A DNA stretch of 19,342 bases from an uncultured Granulosicoccaceae bacterium (GTDB lineage: Bacteria; Pseudomonadota; Gammaproteobacteria; Granulosicoccales; Granulosicoccaceae): NCBI GenBank assembly GCA_937951695.1, contig CALFBL010000039.1, positions 1 to 19,342 of the forward strand, read 5' to 3'. How positions within the stretch are numbered: the stretch's first letter is position 1; the number at the start of each line of letters is the position of its first letter. Under the pieces are notes generated by a model, which was not told the DNA's origin, did no database searches, and worked only from the letters and a program-made list of their open reading frames with translations. Below are positions 1 to 7,209 of this stretch, in pieces. Both the position numbers and the translations under genes were made by a program.

Positions 1-2
1 GC

Positions 3-791
3 CATCAGATCGGCGAGGGGCTGTTGCCACTGCTGGTGGTGGCTCTACTGGCAACAATCAGCTGGGTCCGACTCTGGCAAGGCGCGGCGATCGTCATACT
101 GTGTGTCGCGCTGCCGTTAATTGTCTTGCTGATGCGTGTGGAGCGTGTACCGCGAGGCACGAGCTATAAAGCCCTGCGCTCGGGCGTGCATCAGTACACA
201 CGCGCTGAGGTATTGCGTGATCCGATCTTCTGGGTGCTGTGCGGTACCACCTTAACGCCAGCGTTCATAGGCACCTCGTTTTTCTTTCACCAACAGCACA
301 TCGGCAACGTTAAGGGTTGGTCTTACGGGTTTATCGCGGCCACGTTTCCGTTGATGGCGGTGTCGAACATTGTGTTTGCTTTGTTTACCGGTGTGCTGAT
401 CGATCGTTTTAGCGCGGTTCGCTTGTTGCCTCTGTACTTACTGCCATTGGGTGTTGCGTGTCTGATGTTGACGTGGTTCGATGAATCATACGCGTTGCTG
501 ATCTACATGGTTTTACTGGGTGCATCGGGCGGGACGGCCAATACCTTATTAAGCTCGATATGGCCTGAAATTTACGGCACTCAACATCTTGGGTCGATAC
601 GAAGTCTGGTGATGGGCGGCATGGTGTTCAGCTCGGCCTTGGGTCCGGGTGTGACCGGATGGTTTATCGACCATGGTGTGCCCTACCCGTCACAAACTCT
701 GGTTATGGCGGTGGTCTGCCTGTTGGGCACGGCGACGTTATTCTATACCTCAAAAGCCTTGACAGCCCGTAACCCATCAAGTTTCAACTAG
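3..791 (+). CDS. MFS transporter, C-terminal part (5' truncated by window)
   Basis: This is a polytopic inner-membrane permease of the major facilitator superfamily. The reading frame is open to the window edge, so the true start lies upstream. The visible ~263 residues hold a hydrophobic segment, a hydrophilic central loop (the VERVPRGTSYKAL region), then about six membrane segments. This is what the second six-helix bundle of a 12-TM carrier looks like. The GVLIDRF stretch resembles the MFS helix-loop signature (G-x3-D-R), and the glycine-rich run LLGASGGTANTLLSSIWPE is typical of helices lining the pore. Substrate is unknown; the general look is that of the oxalate/formate or NarK-like organic-anion MFS groups, but this is a weak impression. 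The stop at 789-791 is followed by a 38-bp gap to the acetate kinase fusion, so co-transcription is possible but unproven. Confidence 0.85.
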   Translation, partial: HQIGEGLLPLLVVALLATISWVRLWQGAAIVILCVALPLIVLLMRVERVPRGTSYKALRSGVHQYTRAEVLRDPIFWVLCGTTLTPAFIGTSFFFHQQHIGNVKGWSYGFIAATFPLMAVSNIVFALFTGVLIDRFSAVRLLPLYLLPLGVACLMLTWFDESYALLIYMVLLGASGGTANTLLSSIWPEIYGTQHLGSIRSLVMGGMVFSSALGPGVTGWFIDHGVPYPSQTLVMAVVCLLGTATLFYTSKALTARNPSSFN

Positions 792-829
792 GCCATACTG
801 ATGGCTTACTCAATAATACGGATGCGTCC

Positions 830-2614
830 ATGAACATCCTGGTCATAAATTGCGGATCTTCCAGCGTCAAGTACGCGTTATTTGATGAACACGAAACCGT
901 GTTAATGCAAGGCAAACGCGAACGCTTGTCGTCGGATGAGGGCAAGAGTCATCGGGATGCACTGAGTGAAATGATTGACGAACTCGGCGCGCACCAGGTT
1001 GACGCCATCGGCCATCGGGTGGTTCACGGTGGCGATGAATTTCGCGCCCCTACGCTGATTAACAATGGGGTAATAAACGCAATCGATCGTTGGAGTGCAG
1101 CAGCCCCTATGCACAACCCCTATGCATTGATGGCGATCAATGAGGCGCAGGTACGATTCGAGGGTGTGCCCAATGTGGCTGTTTTCGACACAGCGTTCCA
1201 CGCGCGCATGCCGCGTCGCGCCTCTACCTACGCCATTGATCATGATATCGCACAACGATACCAGATAAAACGCTACGGATTTCACGGCATATCGCATGAA
1301 TACGCAGCCGGTGTGGCCGCCGGGTTTTTGAATTGTCCAGTGGAATCGTTGCGCCTGGTGACACTGCACCTAGGCAACGGCGCCAGCGCCTGCGCCGTAG
1401 AATACGGTCGCTCGGCTGAAACCAGTATGGGCAATACGCCACTGGAAGGTCTGGTCATGGGCACACGTTCCGGAGACGTCGACGCCGGTGTATTGATGAA
1501 TTTGTTGCAATCGGGTGAATACAGCCTGAAAACGCTCAATACACTGTTGAATAAAAGCAGTGGGTTACTTGGCTTGTCGGGCATCAGCAACGACTTAAGA
1601 GACATTGAAGCTGCCGCTGCCGACGGACACGATCGGGCACAGTTAGCCATAAACGTCTTCGCCCACCGGGCACGAAAATACGTCGGTGCCTATGCCGCTG
1701 CGATGGGAGGTCTGGATGCCATTGTGTTTACCGGCGGGATTGGTGAGAACAGTGCCAGCATGCGTGAACGCATCCTGCAGCGGCTTGAGTTTTTGGGTGT
1801 GCAGCTGGACATCGATCGCAATCGTCGTAGCGAGATCCGTGGTGATAACCAATACGCTGTCATCTCGGAGCCGCATTCACGCGTCGATGTTATCGTGGTT
1901 AAAACCAACGAAGAACGCATGATTGCACGCAAAACACTCATCGCTGTGTCAACCCCGTCAATCGAGACAGCCCCAACGATTCCCATCGCGGTCAGTGCCC
2001 GACATTGCCACTTAACAGAAGAGACTTTCGCCGCGCTGTTCGGCGAGGGTGCGCAGCCCACCATGGACAAACCGCTGTTACAACCCGGTCAATATGCCTG
2101 CAAAGAACGCGTCAACCTGATCGGACCGCGAGATCGAATCGACGGGGTGCGCGTATTGGGACCTTTACGCTCAGTGGATCAGGTGGAAATAGCTCGCACC
2201 GATGAATTTCGTCTTGGTGTCGATGCACCGATCCGAGACTCCGGTAAAATTGACGGCTCTGCCCCGATCACGCTGGAAGGCCCGGCAGGAACGGTGAAAT
2301 TAAAACAAGGGTTGATCTGCGCCCTCAGGCATATCCACATGCACCCCGATGATGCAAACCAGTTTGGTGTCGCAGATAAAGACGAGGTCGCGGTCTCAGT
2401 GCTTGGCGGTGAACGCAGCCTGATATTTGGCGATGTGCGGGTGCGGGTAAAAGACAGCTACATGCTGGAGATGCACATCGACACCGATGAGGCTAACGCA
2501 GCAGAATTAGGTCGCGGCGCGTCCGGTGGGCTTTCGGTGACTGACATCGATGAGGATGGCTGCGTGAAGCGACTTGGCGAAGGGCAGTTTAAGACACAGA
2601 ATAAGCCCGCATGA
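830..2614 (+). CDS. ackA-pduL: Acetate kinase-PduL phosphate acyltransferase fusion protein
   Basis: This is a predicted cytosolic bifunctional enzyme: the PduL part would interconvert acetyl-CoA and acetyl phosphate, and the AckA part acetyl phosphate and acetate with ATP/ADP. Residues 1-372 form a full acetate kinase: NCGSSS at 7-12 (N7), GHRVVHGG at 61-68 (R63), MHNP (H95), VFDTAFH (D120), YGFHG at 149-153 (H152), HLGNG at 180-184, GTRSGDVD (R213), TGGIGENS at 301-308 and E361. These match the catalytic set known from AckA. After a ~12-residue linker, residues 385-575 are PduL-like: RHCHL (H392, H394), KER (E426), ARHIHMHP (H501, H503) and EMHIDTDEAN (H549), the metal ligands expected for the two-zinc site. 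AckA alone is ~400 residues and PduL ~200, so 594 is the sum. There is no N-terminal encapsulation-peptide extension on the PduL part and no shell-protein gene nearby, so a microcompartment role is unlikely. The ATG start gives the standard MNILVINCGSSS N-terminus. Confidence 0.93.
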   Translation: MNILVINCGSSSVKYALFDEHETVLMQGKRERLSSDEGKSHRDALSEMIDELGAHQVDAIGHRVVHGGDEFRAPTLINNGVINAIDRWSAAAPMHNPYALMAINEAQVRFEGVPNVAVFDTAFHARMPRRASTYAIDHDIAQRYQIKRYGFHGISHEYAAGVAAGFLNCPVESLRLVTLHLGNGASACAVEYGRSAETSMGNTPLEGLVMGTRSGDVDAGVLMNLLQSGEYSLKTLNTLLNKSSGLLGLSGISNDLRDIEAAAADGHDRAQLAINVFAHRARKYVGAYAAAMGGLDAIVFTGGIGENSASMRERILQRLEFLGVQLDIDRNRRSEIRGDNQYAVISEPHSRVDVIVVKTNEERMIARKTLIAVSTPSIETAPTIPIAVSARHCHLTEETFAALFGEGAQPTMDKPLLQPGQYACKERVNLIGPRDRIDGVRVLGPLRSVDQVEIARTDEFRLGVDAPIRDSGKIDGSAPITLEGPAGTVKLKQGLICALRHIHMHPDDANQFGVADKDEVAVSVLGGERSLIFGDVRVRVKDSYMLEMHIDTDEANAAELGRGASGGLSVTDIDEDGCVKRLGEGQFKTQNKPA

Positions 2615-3210
2615 GCGATGTGGTTAGCGACACGACGCTTTGGTCTGACGTGCTTGATTTCTGGTTCGACGAACTGAAGCCGGCGCAATGGTTTGTGTCG
2701 TCTGCCGAGTTCGATGCAACCATCAAGAGTCGATTTTCGCACGCTTTGGCGGCACTGGCATCGAACACCGATATTCCGCCGGTTAACGACACGACCTTGC
2801 TGCGTTGCGGAATTACCGGGCCTGATGAGGTACTGGCAGCGATTCTGCTCACCGATCAATTCAGTCGAAATATATTCCGCGGATCACCGCAAGCGTTTCG
2901 CACCGACCCCTTGGCGCTGGCGCTGTCAAAGTACCTGATAGACACCGGCGCATTGCAGCAGATGGATTCGACCCAGATACAGTTTGCGATTATGCCCCAC
3001 ATGCACGCTGAGTCCCAGCACGCACAGGACATCTGCGTGACCCTGTTTACCGACTACGGCATTGAATCAGGACTTGCCTCTGCCATCGAGCACCGCGAGC
3101 TGATCCAGCGCTTCGGCCGATTCCCGCATCGAAACGAGATTCTCGGGCGCGATTCGACCGAAGCCGAGCTGCAGTACCTGAAACACGGGAAACGCTTCGG
3201 CCAGCGATAG
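2611..3210 (+). CDS. DUF924 family protein
   Basis: A 199-residue soluble protein of the DUF924 family, recognised by the N-terminal VLDFWF motif (about residues 14-19), a W-x-x-S segment, the LLTDQFSRNIFRGSPQAFRTD block near residues 79-100, the MPHMHAES segment near 129-136, and the C-terminal GRFPHRN-x-x-LGR-x-S-T-x-E-E/A signature. The family is predicted to be all-helical and TPR-like; no biochemical role is established. Length is normal for the family. Its ATG overlaps the stop codon of the upstream ackA-pduL gene (ATGA at 2611-2614), which indicates translational coupling and a shared transcript. No membrane segment or signal peptide is seen. The overlap alone does not show a function in acetate metabolism. 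Confidence 0.88.
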   Translation: MSDVVSDTTLWSDVLDFWFDELKPAQWFVSSAEFDATIKSRFSHALAALASNTDIPPVNDTTLLRCGITGPDEVLAAILLTDQFSRNIFRGSPQAFRTDPLALALSKYLIDTGALQQMDSTQIQFAIMPHMHAESQHAQDICVTLFTDYGIESGLASAIEHRELIQRFGRFPHRNEILGRDSTEAELQYLKHGKRFGQR

Positions 3211-3249
3211 AAGCGTTCTCGGCCGAACAACCCGAACCCGCACGGTTCG
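3191..3249 (+). promoter_or_regulatory. Cluster of overlapping stem-loops before the amidinotransferase gene
   Basis: Three perfect inverted repeats are packed around the DUF924 stop codon and the following gap. AACGCTT (3191-3197) pairs with AAGCGTT (3211-3217). TTCGGCC (3196-3202) pairs with GGCCGAA (3221-3227). CGAACC (3233-3238) pairs with GGTTCG (3244-3249) over a 5-nt loop. The first two share bases 3196-3197 and their arms interleave, so they cannot both form fully. No U-tract follows, so this is not a classic intrinsic terminator. A TACACT box at 3252-3257 could be a -10 element but no convincing -35 was found. Regulatory function is inference. Confidence 0.3.
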
Positions 3250-3294
3250 ATTACACTGCCGCAGCGTTAACTTCAAGAGCTGAGCCCCTGGGCC

Positions 3295-4458
3295 ATGAAC
3301 ACCACTGCCACAAGCACCACTGCCGCCACCAGGACGGTTGTTAATTCCTGGAACGAATTTGACCCGCTCAAACACGTCATCGTTGGGCGTGCCGACCACA
3401 CCTGCATTCCCCCCAGTGAACCCGCCACCGAGGCCAAGGTACCTGAAGACAGTGACATGCGGGGTCTGTGGGGCCCGCGGCCGCTGGAAACGGTGGAACG
3501 CGCCAACGCACAACTTGATAATCTGGCAAAAACACTTGAAGATCGAGGCATCACCGTTGATCGCCCCACGCCGATTCAATGGAATCAGGCTGTGAATACG
3601 CCCGACTTTTCCACCGCCAGCCAATTCGGCTGTATGCCACCGCGCGACGTTCTGCTGACCATCGGCAAGGAAATACTCTCGGCCCCGATGTCGTTTCGCT
3701 GCCGCTACTTTGAGTACCTCGCGTATCACGATTTAATGCAACGCTACTTCGATGAAGACCCGGACTTTCGTTGGGAACAGGCGCCGCGACCGCGCCTGAA
3801 CGATCGCTCCTATCAGACCGGTTACTTTGATGAGATCACCATAGAAGAGCGCCTGAGCCGAACCGCAGCGTTGGATTTTGTCACCACCGAACAAGAACCG
3901 CTGTTCGACGCAGCCGATGTGTGTCGCCTCGGTAAAGATCTTTTTGTGCAACACGGTCTGACCACCAACCGTCGGGGCATGGAATGGCTGCAACGCCATT
4001 TCCCCGCTCACAGAGTGCATTCGGTTAACTTTCCAGGCGATCCTTATCCAATACATATTGACGCGACCTTTGTCCCCCTGCGCCCGGGACTGATCATCAA
4101 CAACCCCAACCGCAAATTGCCCGAGTCACAACGAAAAATATTCGAGGCAAACGACTGGGAGATCATCGATGCGGCGCCACCTGCGCACAATCAGCCGCCG
4201 CCACTGTGTTACTCCAGCATCTGGTTATCGATGAACTGTTTGATCCTCGATCACAAAACGGTCGTGGTAGAGGCCAGTGAGGTGTACCAGCAAGATCAGA
4301 TGGACAAACTGGGCATGAATGTCATCCCGGTGCCTTTCCGCGATGCGTATCCGTTCGGTGGTGGCCTGCATTGCGCCACAGGAGATGTGCACCGTGAAGG
4401 CAACTGTGATGACTATTTTCCGAATCAGGTGCCGGGCACTTTGCTGCGTGGAAGCTAA
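3295..4458 (+). CDS. Amidinotransferase, glycine/inosamine-phosphate amidinotransferase family
   Basis: A 387-residue enzyme of the guanidino-group-modifying superfamily, expected to move an amidino group from arginine to an amine acceptor, giving ornithine and a guanidino compound. The sequence has the family order: N-terminal SWNEFDPLKHVIVGR (18-32), MPPRDVLLTIG (114-124), FRCRYFEY (134-141), FDAAD (204-208, probable catalytic D205), HIDATF (254-259, probable catalytic H254) and GGGLHCATGDVHREG (355-369, nucleophile C360). The spacing of these residues is close to that of vertebrate L-arginine:glycine amidinotransferase (AGAT, D254/H303/C407) as I recall it. There is no signal peptide, so it is cytosolic. 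The acceptor cannot be read from sequence: glycine (guanidinoacetate), an aminocyclitol as in StrB1, or another amine are all possible. A DMT permease starts 3 bp downstream and may move the product or substrate. The ATG at 3295 has only a weak ribosome site; no better in-frame start precedes the conserved SWNEFDPL block. Confidence 0.9.
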   Translation: MNTTATSTTAATRTVVNSWNEFDPLKHVIVGRADHTCIPPSEPATEAKVPEDSDMRGLWGPRPLETVERANAQLDNLAKTLEDRGITVDRPTPIQWNQAVNTPDFSTASQFGCMPPRDVLLTIGKEILSAPMSFRCRYFEYLAYHDLMQRYFDEDPDFRWEQAPRPRLNDRSYQTGYFDEITIEERLSRTAALDFVTTEQEPLFDAADVCRLGKDLFVQHGLTTNRRGMEWLQRHFPAHRVHSVNFPGDPYPIHIDATFVPLRPGLIINNPNRKLPESQRKIFEANDWEIIDAAPPAHNQPPPLCYSSIWLSMNCLILDHKTVVVEASEVYQQDQMDKLGMNVIPVPFRDAYPFGGGLHCATGDVHREGNCDDYFPNQVPGTLLRGS

Positions 4459-4461
4459 GCC

Positions 4462-5397
4462 ATGCCCCTGCGAGCGGTCGTATTTATGTTGCTCGCGATG
4501 TTGTTGTTTGCCATTCAGGATGCGTTGTTCAAACAGCTGACGCAAAACTACGCAGTTTTGCAGTTGTTACTGCTGCGCATGAGCCTGGTGGTGTCGGGTT
4601 TGTCGCTCGTTTTTCTGCTCGGCCGTAACACTCTGACCCTGAAGACGTTACGCTGGCCACTGATGGCGTTGCGCGGCTGTGTGGCGTTTGGGGCTTTCAC
4701 GCTCTACTACCTCGCGCTGCAGAAAATACCGTTGGCGGAAGGGGCCACGGTACTGATGAGTGCACCATTGTTTGTGACCGTTTTTTCTGTACCGCTATTG
4801 GGTGAGAGGGTAGGGTTACATCGCTGGGTGGCGGTCTGGGTCGGGTTCGCAGCGGTGCTGCTGTTGCTTCGCCCAGGGTCCGATCTGTTTCAACCGATCA
4901 TGATCTTGCCACTGATCGCAGCGGTTATGTATGCCTTGATGCCGATCATCACCAGACACATCAGCGCCACCGAGAGCACCTTTACCATCACGTTCTACAC
5001 CACGGTATCGTATCTAGTGTTGTGCATGCTTGCGTCCGTATTTGTTAACCTGTGGCCTGCTACCCCTGACAGCAGCGCCTTTTACGCAGGCTTTGCCGAG
5101 CCGTGGTCGGCCTTGACCGTAGAGGCCACGCTATTGCTTTGCGTAACCGCTGTCTTGTTTTGCCTGTCGGTGTTATTGGTAACCGGGGCTTACCGTTTGG
5201 CGCAGGCCAGCGCAATCGCCGCCTTCGAGTACTGCTACCTTATCTGGGCCATGCTGATAGGCTACCTTCTGTTCGGCGAACTTCCGGCCCTGTTAACGTA
5301 TCTCGCGGCGGCGATCATTGTCGGCTGTGGCGTTTACATCATTTTGCGCGAACGTCAGCTGAACGCCAAAATCCGGGCCTCAGCCCCCCATTATTAA
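4462..5397 (+). CDS. DMT superfamily permease with two EamA domains
   Basis: A 311-residue inner-membrane protein with about ten hydrophobic helices arranged as two EamA repeats (roughly residues 4-135 and 145-292). Diagnostic pieces are the opening VFMLLAMLLFAIQDALFKQL, the first-repeat motif LQKIPLAEGATVLMSAPLFVTVF with GERVGLHRW, and the second-repeat end ASAIAAFEYCYLIW followed by LLFGE. The family exports or imports small metabolites, amino acids and nucleotide-like compounds. Its ATG lies 3 bp after the amidinotransferase stop, with GGAAG at 4450-4454 as ribosome-binding site, so the two genes are almost certainly co-transcribed. Handling of a guanidino compound or related amine is a reasonable inference from that linkage, not something the sequence shows. 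The sugar kinase gene follows after 22 bp. Confidence 0.9.
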   Translation: MPLRAVVFMLLAMLLFAIQDALFKQLTQNYAVLQLLLLRMSLVVSGLSLVFLLGRNTLTLKTLRWPLMALRGCVAFGAFTLYYLALQKIPLAEGATVLMSAPLFVTVFSVPLLGERVGLHRWVAVWVGFAAVLLLLRPGSDLFQPIMILPLIAAVMYALMPIITRHISATESTFTITFYTTVSYLVLCMLASVFVNLWPATPDSSAFYAGFAEPWSALTVEATLLLCVTAVLFCLSVLLVTGAYRLAQASAIAAFEYCYLIWAMLIGYLLFGELPALLTYLAAAIIVGCGVYIILRERQLNAKIRASAPHY

Positions 5398-5419
5398 TTT
5401 TTAAAAAAGGACTACTGCC

Positions 5420-6388
5420 GTGTTTTTATGCTGTGGTGACGCACTTTTTGATCTGTTCGTCGATTCAGACGCTTACGCCAACGACATCGCTTTATCCGGC
5501 GGAGTGGGAGGCTCGCCATTGAACGTAGCCATTGGCCTCTCCCGCCTAGGCCATCACAGCCGCTACTTCACCAAAATCAGCCAAGATCCGTTCGGTCAAC
5601 GCATGCGTCGGCATCTGGACAACAATCGAATCGACACCACACTGTGCGTCGATACCGAGCAAAACACGACTCTGGCCATCGTCGAAAAGAATTTTGATGG
5701 TTCTGCCAAGTACGTGTTCTACACCGACAACACCGCCGACGCCTCAATCACCAGCGCCGATCTCCCGCACTCGCTACCCGATGATATTGGCGTTCTGCAC
5801 GTCGGCTCGTACTCCACCGTTCTGCCAGACTCAGGGAAATCTTTGTTGTCGTTGGTGGATCGGGAAAGTAAGCGCTGTGCAATCAGCTATGACCCCAACC
5901 TGCGATTGATGGTGGAACCCGATATCGCACTGTGGCGGCACGCGTTTGAACAGATTGGTCAGCACGCATTTTTCATTAAAGCCAGCGACGAAGACATCGA
6001 TGAACTCATTGGCGAAGGCAAATACGACGAATTTCTGCAACGGGCTCTGGACATGGGCGCATCGGTGGCAGTGGTCACTCGCGGACCCGATGGCGCAATG
6101 GCAACTGACGCCACCGGTCAAAGGGTCGATTTGCCGGGAGTAAAGGTCATAGTTGAAGATACCGTCGGTGCGGGCGATACGTTCCAAGCTGCGGTACTGC
6201 ACTGGCTGGTGACCAATCAGCACATTGGCACCGGTGACGGTGGTAAACCGGTGCTGTCGGGTAAGCTGGATTTGGAGGCCTGCGTGGCGTTCGCCTTGCA
6301 AGCCGCGGCCATTACCTGTTCACGCCGGGGAGCCGATTTACCCTCACTCGATGTTATAGAAAAAGCACTGAATGCCTCACCTGGATAG
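5420..6388 (+). CDS. PfkB-family sugar kinase (fructokinase-like)
   Basis: A cytosolic ATP-dependent sugar kinase of the PfkB/ribokinase family, 322 residues, a normal length. It opens with CCGDALFDLFVD, carries the glycine-rich PfkB signature 1 (GGVGGSPLNVAIGLSRLG, 27-44), SYDPNLR at 156-162, TRGPDGA at 220-226, and signature 2 DTVGAGDTFQAAVL (247-260), where D253 is the catalytic base. The GGSPLNVAIGLSRLG form is common among bacterial fructokinases, so fructose is the best guess, but 2-keto-3-deoxygluconate or ribose are not excluded. The start is GTG at 5420, supported by AAAAAGGA at 5404-5411 upstream; the alternative ATG within codons 3-4 is out of frame. It lies 22 bp after the DMT gene and is the last gene of this plus-strand run. 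No regulator is seen beside it. Confidence 0.9.
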   Translation: MFLCCGDALFDLFVDSDAYANDIALSGGVGGSPLNVAIGLSRLGHHSRYFTKISQDPFGQRMRRHLDNNRIDTTLCVDTEQNTTLAIVEKNFDGSAKYVFYTDNTADASITSADLPHSLPDDIGVLHVGSYSTVLPDSGKSLLSLVDRESKRCAISYDPNLRLMVEPDIALWRHAFEQIGQHAFFIKASDEDIDELIGEGKYDEFLQRALDMGASVAVVTRGPDGAMATDATGQRVDLPGVKVIVEDTVGAGDTFQAAVLHWLVTNQHIGTGDGGKPVLSGKLDLEACVAFALQAAAITCSRRGADLPSLDVIEKALNASPG

Positions 6389-6652
6389 TGATAACCGTGG
6401 TTTACAGTCACCGACTGCGCTCACTGTATAAGCAATGATGACAATAGTTCACAGTCGCCCAGTTCACTGGCTGAGTGGCGGTTTGTTGCACAAATAACCC
6501 TTCGCCCAGAGGCTTCGGGTTCCTGTCCGATCAATATTTGCACAACCGTTGCGCGGCGTACGTCATCAACAAACTCTGTGGCCTGCCGACGATGGATGAT
6601 AGGTTTGGTTTTTCCAAGGCCGCTGGTAGACTACCGGCTCAGCACCTATTTT
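6389..6652 (+). promoter_or_regulatory. Gap with CAGT/ACTG inverted repeats and a candidate promoter
   Basis: This non-coding stretch between the sugar kinase and the repeat protein holds several short inverted repeats built on CAGT/ACTG: TACAGT (6403-6408) with ACTGTA (6423-6428), CAGTC-ACC-GACTG (6405-6417), and CCAGT-TC-ACTGG (6459-6470). The clustering suggests an operator or a weak transcript end but no U-tract terminator is present. Near the next gene, TTGGTT (6605-6610) and TAGACT (6627-6632) are 16 bp apart and could form a sigma-70 promoter. All assignments are tentative. Confidence 0.25.
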
Positions 6653-6664
6653 CAGGAGTTTCCG

Positions 6665-7153
6665 ATGTTCTTCTTAGCCTTTTTATTTTTTGTCGCTTTG
6701 ATTGTATGGCTCGTCATGAACGGTCTAAACGAAATGCGCTGGGTGCAAGCACACAGCCACGACGAAGAAGTCGCCGCCGACCCGGGCATCCTACCCAGCA
6801 TGGCTGAGATTACCGGTGCTGGAGAAAAAATCAAGGAAAAAACTCAAGCTGCCTTTCAGGAAGACGGCGCTTTGGGCAAAGTAAAGGAAAAAACTCAAGC
6901 TGCCTTTCAGAAAGACGGTGCCTTGGGCAAAGTAAAGGAAAAAACTCAAGCTGCCTTTCAGGAGGATGGGGTGTTGGGTAAAGCCAAACAAAAAGCACAA
7001 GCTGCCATGCAAGACGATGGCGCGCTGGGTAAGGCAAAACAGAAATTTAAAGATGGCGATTACGTGACGAAAGCCAAAGCGTTATCCAAGAACGCGGGGG
7101 AGAAAATCAAAGACGTCAGTACTCGTCGCAAACCCGATAACACACCAGGATAA
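6665..7153 (+). CDS. Small membrane-anchored protein with 17-residue tandem repeats
   Basis: A 162-residue protein of unknown function. Residues 2-19 are a strongly hydrophobic helix (FFLAFLFFVALIVWLVM), so it is probably a single-pass membrane protein with the rest hydrophilic. From residue 57 it carries four full copies of a 17-residue unit, KEKTQAAFQEDGALGKV in consensus (57-73, 74-90, 91-107, 108-124), and a degenerate fifth from 125. The units are rich in K, Q, A and E and would favour amphipathic helix broken at the D-G pair, somewhat like LEA or apolipoprotein-type repeats; that likeness is inference. The tail (125-162) is basic. The start is ATG 6665, chosen because AGGAG (6654-6658) sits 6 bp upstream and the hydrophobic helix begins at once; a longer frame from 6578 has no such support. 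It stands alone, 276 bp after the kinase and convergent with dgcA. Confidence 0.8.
   Translation: MFFLAFLFFVALIVWLVMNGLNEMRWVQAHSHDEEVAADPGILPSMAEITGAGEKIKEKTQAAFQEDGALGKVKEKTQAAFQKDGALGKVKEKTQAAFQEDGVLGKAKQKAQAAMQDDGALGKAKQKFKDGDYVTKAKALSKNAGEKIKDVSTRRKPDNTPG
6833..7036 (+). repeat. Four in-frame 51-bp tandem repeats
   Basis: Units at 6833-6883, 6884-6934, 6935-6985 and 6986-7036 are exactly 51 bp each, with a partial fifth beginning at 7037. Units 1 and 2 differ at only three positions; unit 3 matches unit 1 exactly over its first half and then diverges mostly at third codon positions; unit 4 is more diverged. The gradient points to stepwise duplication with the youngest copies at the 5' end. 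The copies would be prone to slippage, so copy number may vary between strains. Confidence 0.95.
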
Positions 7154-7209
7154 AGTCACCGTGATGCGTGGGGTTGTCGAAAGCTTTGGTGAAACGTTTT
7201 AATCGGCCT

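Noticed and set aside
902..1650. Several antisense open frames opposite the AckA domain (up to 155 residues)
   Set aside because: They lie fully inside a strongly conserved enzyme gene, have no ribosome site and no recognisable protein features.
830..2614. Bacterial microcompartment context because of the PduL domain
   Set aside because: No shell-protein, aldehyde dehydrogenase or diol/ethanolamine genes are in the window and the PduL part has no encapsulation-peptide-like extension.
6791..7037. Repetitive minus-strand frames opposite the 17-residue-repeat protein
   Set aside because: Their repeats are a by-product of the 51-bp tandem units; only the plus-strand frame has a ribosome site, a membrane helix and a sensible start.
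6833..7057. Possible CRISPR array from regularly spaced repeats
   Set aside because: The units are directly contiguous, in frame and diverge gradually, with no unique spacers.
7154..7209. Possible bidirectional terminator between the convergent repeat-protein gene and dgcA
   Set aside because: TCACC and GGTGA are complementary but 20-30 bases apart with no strong GC stem next to a U-run; too weak to call.
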